A DNA stretch of 6,961 bases from DASUSH01 sp036375215 (GCA_036375215.1 DASUSH010000047.1:1-6961), one strand, 5' to 3'. Counted from the first letter of the stretch, positions 1 to 5,857 are shown. Notes: generated by a model from the letters alone, not told the origin. Program-made: numbers and translations.

Positions 1-3
1 TAT

Positions 4-534
4 ATGGCCCTGAAGCACGTCGTCCTCGGCCTCCTCGCCGATCGCCCCGACCACGGCTACGCGCTCAAGCACCGGATCTCGCCGGGCCTCCCGCGGGATC
101 GCCTGATCAACGACGGCGTCCTCTATCCGCTGCTGCGTCGCCTCGCGGCCGACGGGCTGGTCGATTCGAGCGAGCGGGAGGTGGACGGCCGCACCCGCCG
201 CGTCTTCGGCGCGACGGCGGCGGGACGGCGCGAGTTCCGGCGCTGGCTGCGCTCCGGAGAGGACGAGGGCGAGCCGCCGAGCTACCAGCTCTTCGCCGAT
301 CACCCGCTGGTGAAGCTGCTGTTCGCCGGCGAGCTCGAACCCGGCGAGATCCGCGAGAAGCTCGAGCGCCAGCGCCGCCGCTCGGAGGAGTGGCTCGGGG
401 CCCTGGACTCCCTGCACGCGGCCACGCCGCCGGGTGACGAGACCGAGCTCGGCTGCGCTCTGCACGAGCTCGAGGTCGCCGCCCACCACGCGCGCCTCGC
501 CGCGCTCGGGCGGATGCTGGCCGGGCGCTCCTAG
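4..534 (+). CDS. PadR-family transcriptional regulator
   Basis: This 176-aa protein is a winged-helix DNA-binding regulator of the PadR family, expected to act as a cytoplasmic dimer, usually as a repressor. The N-terminus has the family opening, with LGLL at 8-11 and HGY at 17-19. The recognition helix is GVLYPLLRRLAADGLV at 38-53, followed by a charged wing (about 54-70) ending in the TAAGRREFRRWL segment at 71-82. Residues from about 95 to 172 are helical and charged and match the place of the C-terminal dimerisation region (Vir_act_alpha_C type). The ATG at 4 gives the usual PadR N-terminus, so the gene is probably complete, but its ribosome binding site and promoter lie outside the window. 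It converges on the sugar dehydrogenase gene with a 2-bp gap. PadR genes often control a neighbouring transporter or stress gene. Its target is not visible here and may lie to the left. The family call is firm; the ligand is unknown. Confidence 0.9.
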   Translation: MALKHVVLGLLADRPDHGYALKHRISPGLPRDRLINDGVLYPLLRRLAADGLVDSSEREVDGRTRRVFGATAAGRREFRRWLRSGEDEGEPPSYQLFADHPLVKLLFAGELEPGEIREKLERQRRRSEEWLGALDSLHAATPPGDETELGCALHELEVAAHHARLAALGRMLAGRS

Positions 535-536
535 GG

Positions 537-1715
537 CTACCGCGGGTCGAGCCGCGAGACCTGGCCGCTGAGCTGGACCACGTAGACCCGCTCGCGCGCG
601 TCCTCGCCGAAGCCCACGATCTGGCCGTGGTTGCCCACACCGAGCGAGCTGTCCCGGCGCGAGCCGCCGAGCTTCGGGATGAAGCTGCGCACGAACCCGG
701 AGCAGTAGTCGGCGTAGACGTAGCGGCCGCGGACCGACCTCGGCAGCCGCTCGTCGCGGATCACGACCCCGCCGGTGATCGAGCAGTTCGAGCCCGAGTG
801 GGAGTACTGGTGGGCGGGCTTGGTGTGCTTGCCGATGCTGCCGGGGCGGAACCGCAGCGAGCCCTCGTAGACGTTCCAGCCGAAGTTGGCGCCCCTGGCC
901 TTGCGCGCGCTCTCGATGTCGACCTCCTCGCGGCGGCTCTGGCCGACGTCGGCGATCACGATCCTCGAGCCGTCGAACGTGAAGCGGAACGGGTTGCGCA
1001 GGCCGCGCGCGTAGATCTCGTTCTGGCCCGCCTTGCCGGCGTAGGGGTTCGACGGCGGGATCCGGTAGGGGCGGTGCTTGCCCCTGCGCGGGTCGATCCG
1101 GATCAGCTTGCCGAGCAGCGAGCCCTTCTTCTGCGCGTTCGCGCTCGGGTTGTCGAAGCGCCCGCCGTCGCCGGTCGCTGCGTACAGGTAGCCGTCGGGG
1201 CCGAACGCGACCGTGCCGCCGTTGTGGTTCACCTCGCCCGTCTGCTTGATCTCGAGGAGCTTGCGGCGCGAGCCCCGGTCGGCCTTGCGCGGGTGGCCCC
1301 TCGAGGCCTTGAACTCGTCGATCTCGATGTTGTCCCGCTTGTTGGTGAAGTAGACGTAGAAGCGGCGGGTGCGCTCGTAGTCGGGCGCGAACGCCACGGA
1401 GAAGAGCCCGGTCTCGACGTGGCAGCAGCCCACCCAGCGCCTCATGTCGAGGAACGTGCCCCGCTTGCGCTCGCCCTCGAGCAGCCGGATCTTGCCCTTG
1501 CGCTCGACCACGAAGGCGAGCTCGCCCGCGCCCTCCGGAGCGGCGACGAAGAGGGGCTTGTCGAAGCTCGCGAGGCCGTTCATCCGCACCTTCGCGCGGT
1601 GCTCCTGGGGCTCGTCCCCCTGCCGGGCCCCGCCCGGTCCCGCCGCCGCGGCGGTCGCCGCAAGGGCGGCCGCGAGCGTTCCCGTGGCGAGCAGTGCCCT
1701 AGGCGGCTTCGGCAT
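537..1715 (-). CDS. Secreted PQQ-dependent sugar dehydrogenase (glucose/sorbosone dehydrogenase family)
   Basis: This 392-aa protein has a six-bladed beta-propeller of the soluble glucose dehydrogenase / aldose sugar dehydrogenase (GSDH) family. Such enzymes oxidise sugars outside the cytoplasm with PQQ and calcium. An Ala-rich signal peptide covers about 1-25. Family motifs follow in order: ETGLFSVAFAPDY at 101-113, NHNGG at 163-167 with His164 at the place of the catalytic base, FGPDGYLY and TGDGG at 171-185, RGLRNPFRF at 237-245, ADVGQ at 255-259, NFGWNVYEG at 277-285 and TGGVVIRD at 314-321. Cys311 and Cys338 could form a disulfide; Cys97 and Cys98 are adjacent. The ATG lies inside the end of the upstream hydrolase gene (17-bp overlap) and has no good Shine-Dalgarno sequence, which suggests translational coupling. 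No PQQ synthesis genes are in view. Substrate is unknown, and some homologues have lost activity, so the enzyme role is inferred from motifs. Confidence 0.9.
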   Translation of the reverse strand: MPKPPRALLATGTLAAALAATAAAAGPGGARQGDEPQEHRAKVRMNGLASFDKPLFVAAPEGAGELAFVVERKGKIRLLEGERKRGTFLDMRRWVGCCHVETGLFSVAFAPDYERTRRFYVYFTNKRDNIEIDEFKASRGHPRKADRGSRRKLLEIKQTGEVNHNGGTVAFGPDGYLYAATGDGGRFDNPSANAQKKGSLLGKLIRIDPRRGKHRPYRIPPSNPYAGKAGQNEIYARGLRNPFRFTFDGSRIVIADVGQSRREEVDIESARKARGANFGWNVYEGSLRFRPGSIGKHTKPAHQYSHSGSNCSITGGVVIRDERLPRSVRGRYVYADYCSGFVRSFIPKLGGSRRDSSLGVGNHGQIVGFGEDARERVYVVQLSGQVSRLDPR

Positions 1716-2601
1716 CCGCGGCGAGGCTAGCTCCCGCGCTCGCCGTCTGCGCCGGGAACTCGTCGAGCAGGTCCGCCAGCGCGTCCGGGCGCTCGACCTG
1801 CGGGCAGTGGCCGCAGCCGGGGATCACCTCGAAGCGGACCGTCTCGACCTCCCGCAGGACCCGCTCGGCGCCGCTCGGGTAGACCATCTTGTCCGAGTCG
1901 CCCCAGACCAGCAGAACCGGGCAGGCGATCCGCGAGAGCCGGAAGCAGCCGTCCTGCAGCTCGGGCTTCAGCCGCCGTCCCGTCGCGAGGATCCGGATCA
2001 CGTCGCGGCGCTCGGGGAGGTGGCGGGTGAACGAGGAGACGGCGGTCGCGTCGACGGCCGAGGGGCGGGTGAAGGCGAGCGAGCGGTAGGCGCGCCCGAC
2101 GGCGTCGCGCACGACGGTCTCCGGCAGCGGCAGCGGAGCCCGCAGCAGCGCTCGCACGATCGGCGCCGTCTCGATGATCGAGAACCACTGCGCCATGTCG
2201 AGCCCGGCCGGCGCCACGGGGACGATCCCGGCGAGCGGCAGCTCGGCGCGCTCGGCGGCCCGCATCGCGACGCAGCCGCCGAGCGAGTTGCCGGCGACGA
2301 CGACGTCCTCGCCCGCGCGTTCGGCGACGTCGCGGATCGCCGCCGCGGCGAAGCGGTCGAGCTGGGGCAGCACGCCGCGCTCGCGGTCGAGCCTGGCGGC
2401 TTCGCCGAAGCCCGGCATGTCGAACGCGATCACGCGGCGCCCGCGGCGCTCGAGCGCGGGGATCAGCGGGCGCCAGCAGTCGGCGCTGTCACCCCAGCCG
2501 TGCAGCAGGATCAGCGGCGGCTCATTCGCGCCCCCTTCGAGCTCGATCGCCCGGGTACGGAAGCCCGCGAGCTCGAGCCTTCGCTCGCGAATCGGCGCCA
2601 C
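1699..2601 (-). CDS. Alpha/beta hydrolase (esterase/lyase-like fold)
   Basis: This 300-aa protein is a complete alpha/beta hydrolase, probably cytoplasmic since no signal peptide is seen. The oxyanion-hole motif HGWG is at 34-37. The nucleophile elbow GNSLGG at 104-109 gives Ser106. WGDSDKMV at 233-240 supplies the acid, most likely Asp237. GCGHCPQVERP at 262-272 supplies His265. A helical cap occupies about 135-210, the usual place in the epoxide hydrolase / C-C hydrolase / lipase-like group. The substrate cannot be read from the sequence. The start is a GTG at 2601 with no Shine-Dalgarno sequence. A TAGATT box only seven bases upstream suggests a leaderless message. The Ala-rich last 18 residues are probably disordered. 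The stop codon falls within the first codons of the sugar dehydrogenase gene, so the two are almost certainly co-transcribed. Confidence 0.92.
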   Translation of the reverse strand: MAPIRERRLELAGFRTRAIELEGGANEPPLILLHGWGDSADCWRPLIPALERRGRRVIAFDMPGFGEAARLDRERGVLPQLDRFAAAAIRDVAERAGEDVVVAGNSLGGCVAMRAAERAELPLAGIVPVAPAGLDMAQWFSIIETAPIVRALLRAPLPLPETVVRDAVGRAYRSLAFTRPSAVDATAVSSFTRHLPERRDVIRILATGRRLKPELQDGCFRLSRIACPVLLVWGDSDKMVYPSGAERVLREVETVRFEVIPGCGHCPQVERPDALADLLDEFPAQTASAGASLAADAEAA

Positions 2602-2608
2602 GAGCGGA

Positions 2609-2614
2609 AATCTA
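2609..2614 (-). promoter_or_regulatory. Candidate -10 box (TAGATT) for leaderless hydrolase mRNA
   Basis: Read on the minus strand, TAGATT fits the actinobacterial TAnnnT -10 pattern and ends seven bases before the hydrolase GTG. This places the transcription start at or next to the start codon. There is no Shine-Dalgarno sequence and no clear -35 box. Prediction from pattern and spacing only. Confidence 0.4.
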
Positions 2615-2657
2615 GAGATTCGTGCGGACGCGCACCAGCGGCTCAGTGAGAGTCCGC

Positions 2658-2663
2658 TACGTT
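2658..2663 (+). promoter_or_regulatory. Candidate -10 box (TACGTT) for the 117-aa orphan gene
   Basis: TACGTT fits the TAnnnT -10 pattern in the divergent gap and would place the transcription start near 2670, giving a leader of about 60 nt. No convincing -35 box is seen 16-18 bases upstream. A closely similar GCTACGCT stands before the next gene at 3091-3098, which supports the reading. Confidence 0.35.
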
Positions 2664-2667
2664 AGGT

Positions 2668-2713
2668 ACTCCCGCGCCAAGCAGTTGAACCCGACTGCCT
2701 GCCGAGCGGGAGT
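2668..2713 (+). promoter_or_regulatory. Two-tier stem-loop in the leader of the orphan gene
   Basis: A perfect 8-bp inverted repeat, ACTCCCGC (2668-2675) with GCGGGAGT (2706-2713), encloses a second one, GCAGT (2681-2685) with ACTGC (2694-2698). The inner stem has an 8-nt loop and may gain one G-U pair. The structure would fill nearly all of the predicted leader and ends seven bases before the Shine-Dalgarno sequence. It could be an mRNA-stabilising 5' hairpin, a regulatory leader, or a protein-binding site in DNA. It has no U-tract, so it is not an intrinsic terminator. Confidence 0.4.
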
Positions 2714-2720
2714 GGGCCGA

Positions 2721-2726
2721 AGGAGG
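2721..2726 (+). promoter_or_regulatory. Strong Shine-Dalgarno sequence AGGAGG
   Basis: AGGAGG, in the wider context GAAGGAGGTTG, lies five bases before the ATG at 2732. It is the best ribosome binding site in the window and fixes the start of the orphan gene. Confidence 0.85.
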
Positions 2727-2731
2727 TTGCT

Positions 2732-3085
2732 ATGACTGTTGACGCAGTCGCGACCAGGGACGTATACACCGAGGCCGGCGACCTACGTGGAGTCTGGACC
2801 CGAGGCGAGGAGCCGAAGGAGCTGGTGCTGAGCGACGGCTCGAGGCTGACGCTCTCGGGCGGCGAACAGGGCAGCGTGCTCTGGCGCCGAACCGATGCCG
2901 GCGAGGGCGGCGACCGGACGATCTCGTTCGAGCAGGCGATCGAGCTCGCCGGCGAGGAGTACTCCGACTACGTCCGGGTCCGCACCCGCGCCGAGGCCGG
3001 CTGGCTGAGGGCCGTCGCCGATTGGTATGGAACCGAGGCGGCGCGACTCGAGCGCGAGTCGGAAGGGCGCCGAACCGCAACCTGA
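2732..3085 (+). CDS. Hypothetical protein, 117 aa, no family recognised
   Basis: I do not recognise this gene. The coding call rests on an ideal ribosome binding site, a start and stop that fit its own intergenic flanks, and GC-rich third codon positions. The 117-aa product has no signal peptide, no membrane segment and no cysteine, so it is probably soluble and cytoplasmic. Residues from about 8 to 66 look beta-rich, with short strands split by Gly/Asp turns (GDLRGVW, KELVLSDGSRLTL, GSVLWRR). Residues 63-110 look helical and highly charged (FEQAIELAGEEY, then a Trp/Arg/Glu-rich helix around 85-108). The last residues are polar. It appears to have its own promoter and a structured leader, and the strong binding site suggests good translation. 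It is divergent from the hydrolase and lies 51 bp before a secreted-protein gene. No function can be assigned. Confidence 0.8.
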   Translation: MTVDAVATRDVYTEAGDLRGVWTRGEEPKELVLSDGSRLTLSGGEQGSVLWRRTDAGEGGDRTISFEQAIELAGEEYSDYVRVRTRAEAGWLRAVADWYGTEAARLERESEGRRTAT

Positions 3086-3092
3086 GCCGCGC

Positions 3093-3098
3093 TACGCT
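3093..3098 (+). promoter_or_regulatory. Candidate -10 box (TACGCT) before the small secreted-protein gene
   Basis: TACGCT fits TAnnnT and sits just after the stop of the upstream gene, giving a leader of about 30 nt before the ATG at 3137. No clear -35 box is visible. The gene may also be read through from upstream. Confidence 0.3.
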
Positions 3099-3100
3099 GT

Positions 3101-3116
3101 TTCCGTCCTTACGGAA
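3101..3116 (+). promoter_or_regulatory. Perfect inverted repeat TTCCGT-CCTT-ACGGAA
   Basis: Two perfect 6-bp arms with a 4-nt loop lie in the 51-bp gap between the two small genes, across the predicted transcription start. It may be a small RNA hairpin or an operator for a dimeric regulator. There is no following T-run, so it is a poor terminator candidate. Confidence 0.35.
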
Positions 3117-3136
3117 CACCGGGGCGGGTGGCGCAG

Positions 3137-3562
3137 ATGAACGGATTCTCAAGGGCAGGAAAGGGAGCGGCGGCAGCCGTGGCCGTGGCCATCCTGGTGC
3201 CGGTGAGCGCAGCGCTCGCCGGCTACCAGGCCGGCGGCTTCGGCGGCACGACCGAGCAGATGGAGGCGATCGGCTTCCGCGCCGAGGACGGCAAGGTGAG
3301 GCGGCTCGCGACGACGGTCTACGCCGAGTGCGGCGACGCCACCCGCCAGCGGATCACCCTCGAGAAGGGCCGCACCGAGATCGACGGCGACGACCGCTTC
3401 TCGCTCGAGCTCACCGGCGCCTCGGACCTCAAGGTGACCGTCGTCGGCAGGCTCCGCGGCGAGCGGGCCGCGGGCCGGATCGAAGCGACCGTGAAGCCGC
3501 CGGGCACGACCTGCAGGGCCGACGTGCGCTGGCAGGCCGCGCTCACCAGGCCGAGCGCCTAG
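3137..3562 (+). CDS. Small secreted protein of unknown function
   Basis: From the ATG at 3137 this encodes 141 aa. A GTG at 3128 in the same frame would add three residues and cannot be excluded; I prefer the ATG because the G-rich stretch just upstream is better spaced for it. Residues 1-29 form a signal peptide with a basic start, a long Ala/Val core and a likely cleavage after ALA (27-29). There is no lipobox, so the product is probably released or held in the envelope. The mature part is about 112 aa, looks beta-rich (strands near 54-64, 71-77, 86-93, 97-106 and 112-119) and has two cysteines, Cys65 and Cys126, that could pair, with Trp132 near the end. This Cys...Cys...Trp layout reminds me of small secreted beta-sandwich proteins in actinobacteria, but I cannot name a family. 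It converges on the aldehyde dehydrogenase gene with a 7-bp gap. Confidence 0.8.
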   Translation: MNGFSRAGKGAAAAVAVAILVPVSAALAGYQAGGFGGTTEQMEAIGFRAEDGKVRRLATTVYAECGDATRQRITLEKGRTEIDGDDRFSLELTGASDLKVTVVGRLRGERAAGRIEATVKPPGTTCRADVRWQAALTRPSA

Positions 3563-3569
3563 CGCCCGC

Positions 3570-5138
3570 CTACAGCCCGAGCCGGTTGCGGATCCCGCGC
3601 GCGTTGAAGAAACGCGAGACGCGATCGATCAGGCGCCGCTTCGGCTTCGAGTACGGGTACCAGAGCAGCTCGGACTTCGCGGTCGGCAGGCGCGGCACCG
3701 TGATCGACTCGGTGCGGCAGTACTTGCGGATCCCGCCCGGGCCGTGGCGATAGCCGATCCCGCTCTGCTTCCAGCCGCCCATCGGGATCTCGAGCACGTT
3801 GTAGTGGGCGAGGACGTCGTTCACGTCGCAGGCGCCGGCCTCGATCCGCCGGGCCACCCGCTCGCCGGCCGCGTTGGTGCCGGCGAAGACCGTCGCCCCG
3901 AGGCCGTAGGTGGTGTCGTTGGCCAGGCGCACCGCCTCCTCGGCGTCGTTCACTTTCATCACCGGGATCACCGGGCCGAAGGTCTCCTCGCGCATCACCT
4001 TCATCGACGGGTCTGCGTCGGCGATCACGGTCGGCTCGTAGTAGTCGCCCGGGCCCTCGCGCCGCCTGCCGCCGGTGAGGATCCGCGCGCCCGCGGTGCG
4101 CGCGTCCTCGACGTGGCCGGAGACGATCTCGGTCTGCGCCGGCGAGGTCATCGCGCCGACGTCGGCCTCGTAGGCGCGCCCGTCGTCGCCCTGGCGCAGG
4201 CCCTCGACCCGCTCCCTGAGCCGCGTGACGAACTCGTCGTAGACCGGCTCCTCGACGAAGACGCGCTCGACCGAGAGGCAGATCTGGCCGCTGTTCAGGA
4301 GGCCGCCGAAGGCCGCGGCGTTGGCGGCGCGCTCGACGTCGGCGTCACGCAGGACGATCATCGGGTCCTTGCCGCCGAGCTCGAGGCTCACCGGGGTGAG
4401 CGTGTCCGCGGCCCGCTTCATCACCACCTTGCCGGTGCGCTCGGACCCAGTGAAGCCGATGAAGTCGACCTCGTCGACGAGCGCGCCGCCGGTCTCGCCC
4501 ATGCCGTTGACGCAATCGAAGACGTCCGGCGCGCCGATGTCCTCCTTCCAGGCGCGGACGAGCTCGATGAAGCAGAGCGGCGTGATCTCGGACGGCTTCA
4601 CGACCACCGCCGCGCCCGCGAACAGAGCCGGGATCGCGTCGCCCGCCGAGAGGATCAGCGGGAAGTTCCACGGGCTGATCAGGCCGACGACCGGATAGGG
4701 CCGGTAGACGATCTTCGCCTTCTTCACCCGCATCAGCGGCAGGTGCGGGCTCGGCTCCTCGTCGGCGAGGTAGGCCTCGCCGGCCGCGGCGTAGTAGTTG
4801 ATCATGTCGCAGAGGTGGGGCACCTCGAGCGCGGCGTCGGCCCGGACCTTGCCCGACTCCGCCTGCATCACGTCGGTGATCACGTCGGTGTTGGCGAGCA
4901 GCCAGTCGCGCAGCCGCTCCATCCACATGCGCCGGCCGGCGAAACCGAGCGCCTCCCACGCCGGCTGCACGGCGCGGACCCTGCCGACGACGTCGCCCAC
5001 CCGGTCCGCGTCGTCGATCACCACCCGGCGGATCACCGTCCCGTCGGCGGGCTTCACGACGTCGAACGTCTGCGGCGCTTTGCCGTTCGGCTGCTGCGGC
5101 GACTCCGCGGACGTCTCAGTGGCGGCGGTCGGCTCCAC
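3570..5138 (-). CDS. NAD(P)-dependent aldehyde dehydrogenase (succinate-semialdehyde dehydrogenase GabD2-like)
   Basis: This enzyme oxidises an aldehyde to the acid with NAD(P)+. Translation from the GTG at 5138 gives 522 aa, near the usual length. Motifs: SPWNFP at 155-160 (Asn158), KPSE at 181-184, GFTGS at 228-232, ELGGKDP at 253-259 with general base Glu253, GQICLS at 284-289 with catalytic Cys287, EETFGPV at 384-390, and GGWKQSG at 454-460. All key residues are present. The overall pattern, including GQICLSVERVFVE, resembles mycobacterial GabD2-type enzymes, but the substrate is not proven. The reading frame stays open to 5927, but that upstream part is Arg/Pro-rich and overlaps the lipoprotein gene in another frame, so it is not coding. 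The 5138 start is the first sensible one after that gene ends (56-bp gap). It lacks a strong ribosome binding site; a weak purine stretch lies about 10 bases upstream. The last 25 residues are a basic amphipathic tail. Probably co-transcribed with the lipoprotein gene. Confidence 0.93.
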   Translation of the reverse strand: MEPTAATETSAESPQQPNGKAPQTFDVVKPADGTVIRRVVIDDADRVGDVVGRVRAVQPAWEALGFAGRRMWMERLRDWLLANTDVITDVMQAESGKVRADAALEVPHLCDMINYYAAAGEAYLADEEPSPHLPLMRVKKAKIVYRPYPVVGLISPWNFPLILSAGDAIPALFAGAAVVVKPSEITPLCFIELVRAWKEDIGAPDVFDCVNGMGETGGALVDEVDFIGFTGSERTGKVVMKRAADTLTPVSLELGGKDPMIVLRDADVERAANAAAFGGLLNSGQICLSVERVFVEEPVYDEFVTRLRERVEGLRQGDDGRAYEADVGAMTSPAQTEIVSGHVEDARTAGARILTGGRRREGPGDYYEPTVIADADPSMKVMREETFGPVIPVMKVNDAEEAVRLANDTTYGLGATVFAGTNAAGERVARRIEAGACDVNDVLAHYNVLEIPMGGWKQSGIGYRHGPGGIRKYCRTESITVPRLPTAKSELLWYPYSKPKRRLIDRVSRFFNARGIRNRLGL

Positions 5139-5194
5139 CGCGGGGGAGCCTACTTCTTCGGCGCCGGCCGGTAGCGGGTCCGTACCCGGGCGCG

Positions 5195-5836
5195 CTAGTC
5201 CGAGGCGACTTCGACCTGTCCGGAGCTCGTGACCCGCGCCTTCGGGGGCTTGTCGGTGACCGTGACCACGAACTTGCCCTCGGGCGGGCTGCCGTCCGAG
5301 GTGACCGCCTTGGCGTTGCCGAAGAGGCCCGCGGAGAACTCGTAGTTCACCGTGTAGGTGCCGGCCTTCACCGGCGTGAGGCGCCAGACCAGGCCGAGGC
5401 GCTCGCCCGGCGGCAGCTCGCCGAAGGCATAGGTGTTGGTCTGGGCGACCGTGCCGGGGGAGGACCCCTTCGGGGCCGGGTCGCCAACGATCCGCGGGTA
5501 CTTGTTCTCGAGGATCCAGACCGGGCGGTTGGGGTTCGCCAGGGTCGGGTTGTCGATCCGGATCGAGAACGAGCCGTCGGCGCCGTCGTCGTCGTCGCCG
5601 GATGCCGTGAAGATCGTCACCGCGAGGTTCGGGATCGTCTCCTCGCCGGTGTTCTCGACCTCGAGCTCGAGGTCGGTGGTCTCGGCGAGGCGCTGGCGGT
5701 TCGGGAACTTCGAGGACACGACCTCGGTCGGGAAGTCGCCGCTCGGCTCGGAGTCGTCCTGAGACTCGGCCTCGCCTCCACAGGCGGCGACCCCCAGGCA
5801 CATGACCGCGGTCAGGAGCCCGGAGACGATCTTCAC
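5195..5836 (-). CDS. Putative lipoprotein with Ig-like beta-sandwich region
   Basis: From the GTG at 5836 this encodes 213 aa. The N-terminus is a compact lipoprotein signal: basic start, hydrophobic core at 5-16, and VAAC at 16-19 with Cys19 as the lipid-modified residue. A TTG at 5878 would add 14 charged residues and make an unusually long signal, so I reject it. After an acidic linker (about 22-34), residues 40-195 look like a beta-sandwich: LELEVENTGEETIPNLAVTI at 57-76 is typical of CARDB/DUF11-like extracellular domains, and WRLTPVKAGTYTVNYEF at 151-167 is a classic Ig-like strand pair. A run of four Asp at 81-84 sits in a loop and might bind metal. It should be anchored outside the cell membrane. 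No enzyme motif is visible. It is the first gene of a unit with the aldehyde dehydrogenase and is divergent from the YrbE genes. A role in the envelope is likely; anything closer is a guess. Confidence 0.85.
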   Translation of the reverse strand: MKIVSGLLTAVMCLGVAACGGEAESQDDSEPSGDFPTEVVSSKFPNRQRLAETTDLELEVENTGEETIPNLAVTIFTASGDDDDGADGSFSIRIDNPTLANPNRPVWILENKYPRIVGDPAPKGSSPGTVAQTNTYAFGELPPGERLGLVWRLTPVKAGTYTVNYEFSAGLFGNAKAVTSDGSPPEGKFVVTVTDKPPKARVTSSGQVEVASD

Positions 5837-5841
5837 TCCAT

Positions 5842-5857
5842 GCCCCGACCTCGGGGC
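5842..5857 (-). promoter_or_regulatory. GC-rich hairpin just before the lipoprotein start
   Basis: GCCCCGA and TCGGGGC form 7-bp arms around two bases (in RNA, a 6-bp stem with a 4-nt loop). On the minus strand it sits five bases before the GTG at 5836 and holds the GAGGT that could serve as ribosome binding site, so it may limit translation. On the plus strand it is followed by GGTTTTCTCC, which is terminator-like, though no plus-strand gene ends here. Confidence 0.4.

Noticed and set aside
541..556. Terminator after the PadR gene
   Set aside because: Only a 5-bp stem without a T-run, inside the end of the convergent gene.
627..1730. Long plus-strand open frame opposite the sugar dehydrogenase
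   Set aside because: Ala/Val/Arg/Asp-biased translation without motifs; it is explained by codon bias of the real gene on the other strand.
1444..2649. Plus-strand open frame spanning parts of two minus-strand genes
   Set aside because: It crosses the hydrolase and dehydrogenase genes, both with full motif sets, and shows no protein-like character.
3022..3753. Plus-strand open frame across three genes around the secreted-protein gene
   Set aside because: Arg/Gly-rich shadow in another frame; the secreted protein with its signal peptide is the real gene.
3744..5174. Long plus-strand open frame opposite the aldehyde dehydrogenase
   Set aside because: Its translation is low-complexity (Val/Asp/Arg/His-rich), it has no ribosome binding site, and it mirrors a highly conserved enzyme gene: a GC-rich antisense shadow.
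5580..5598. GTC repeat run as a microsatellite
   Set aside because: It is short and simply encodes the four-Asp run in the lipoprotein.
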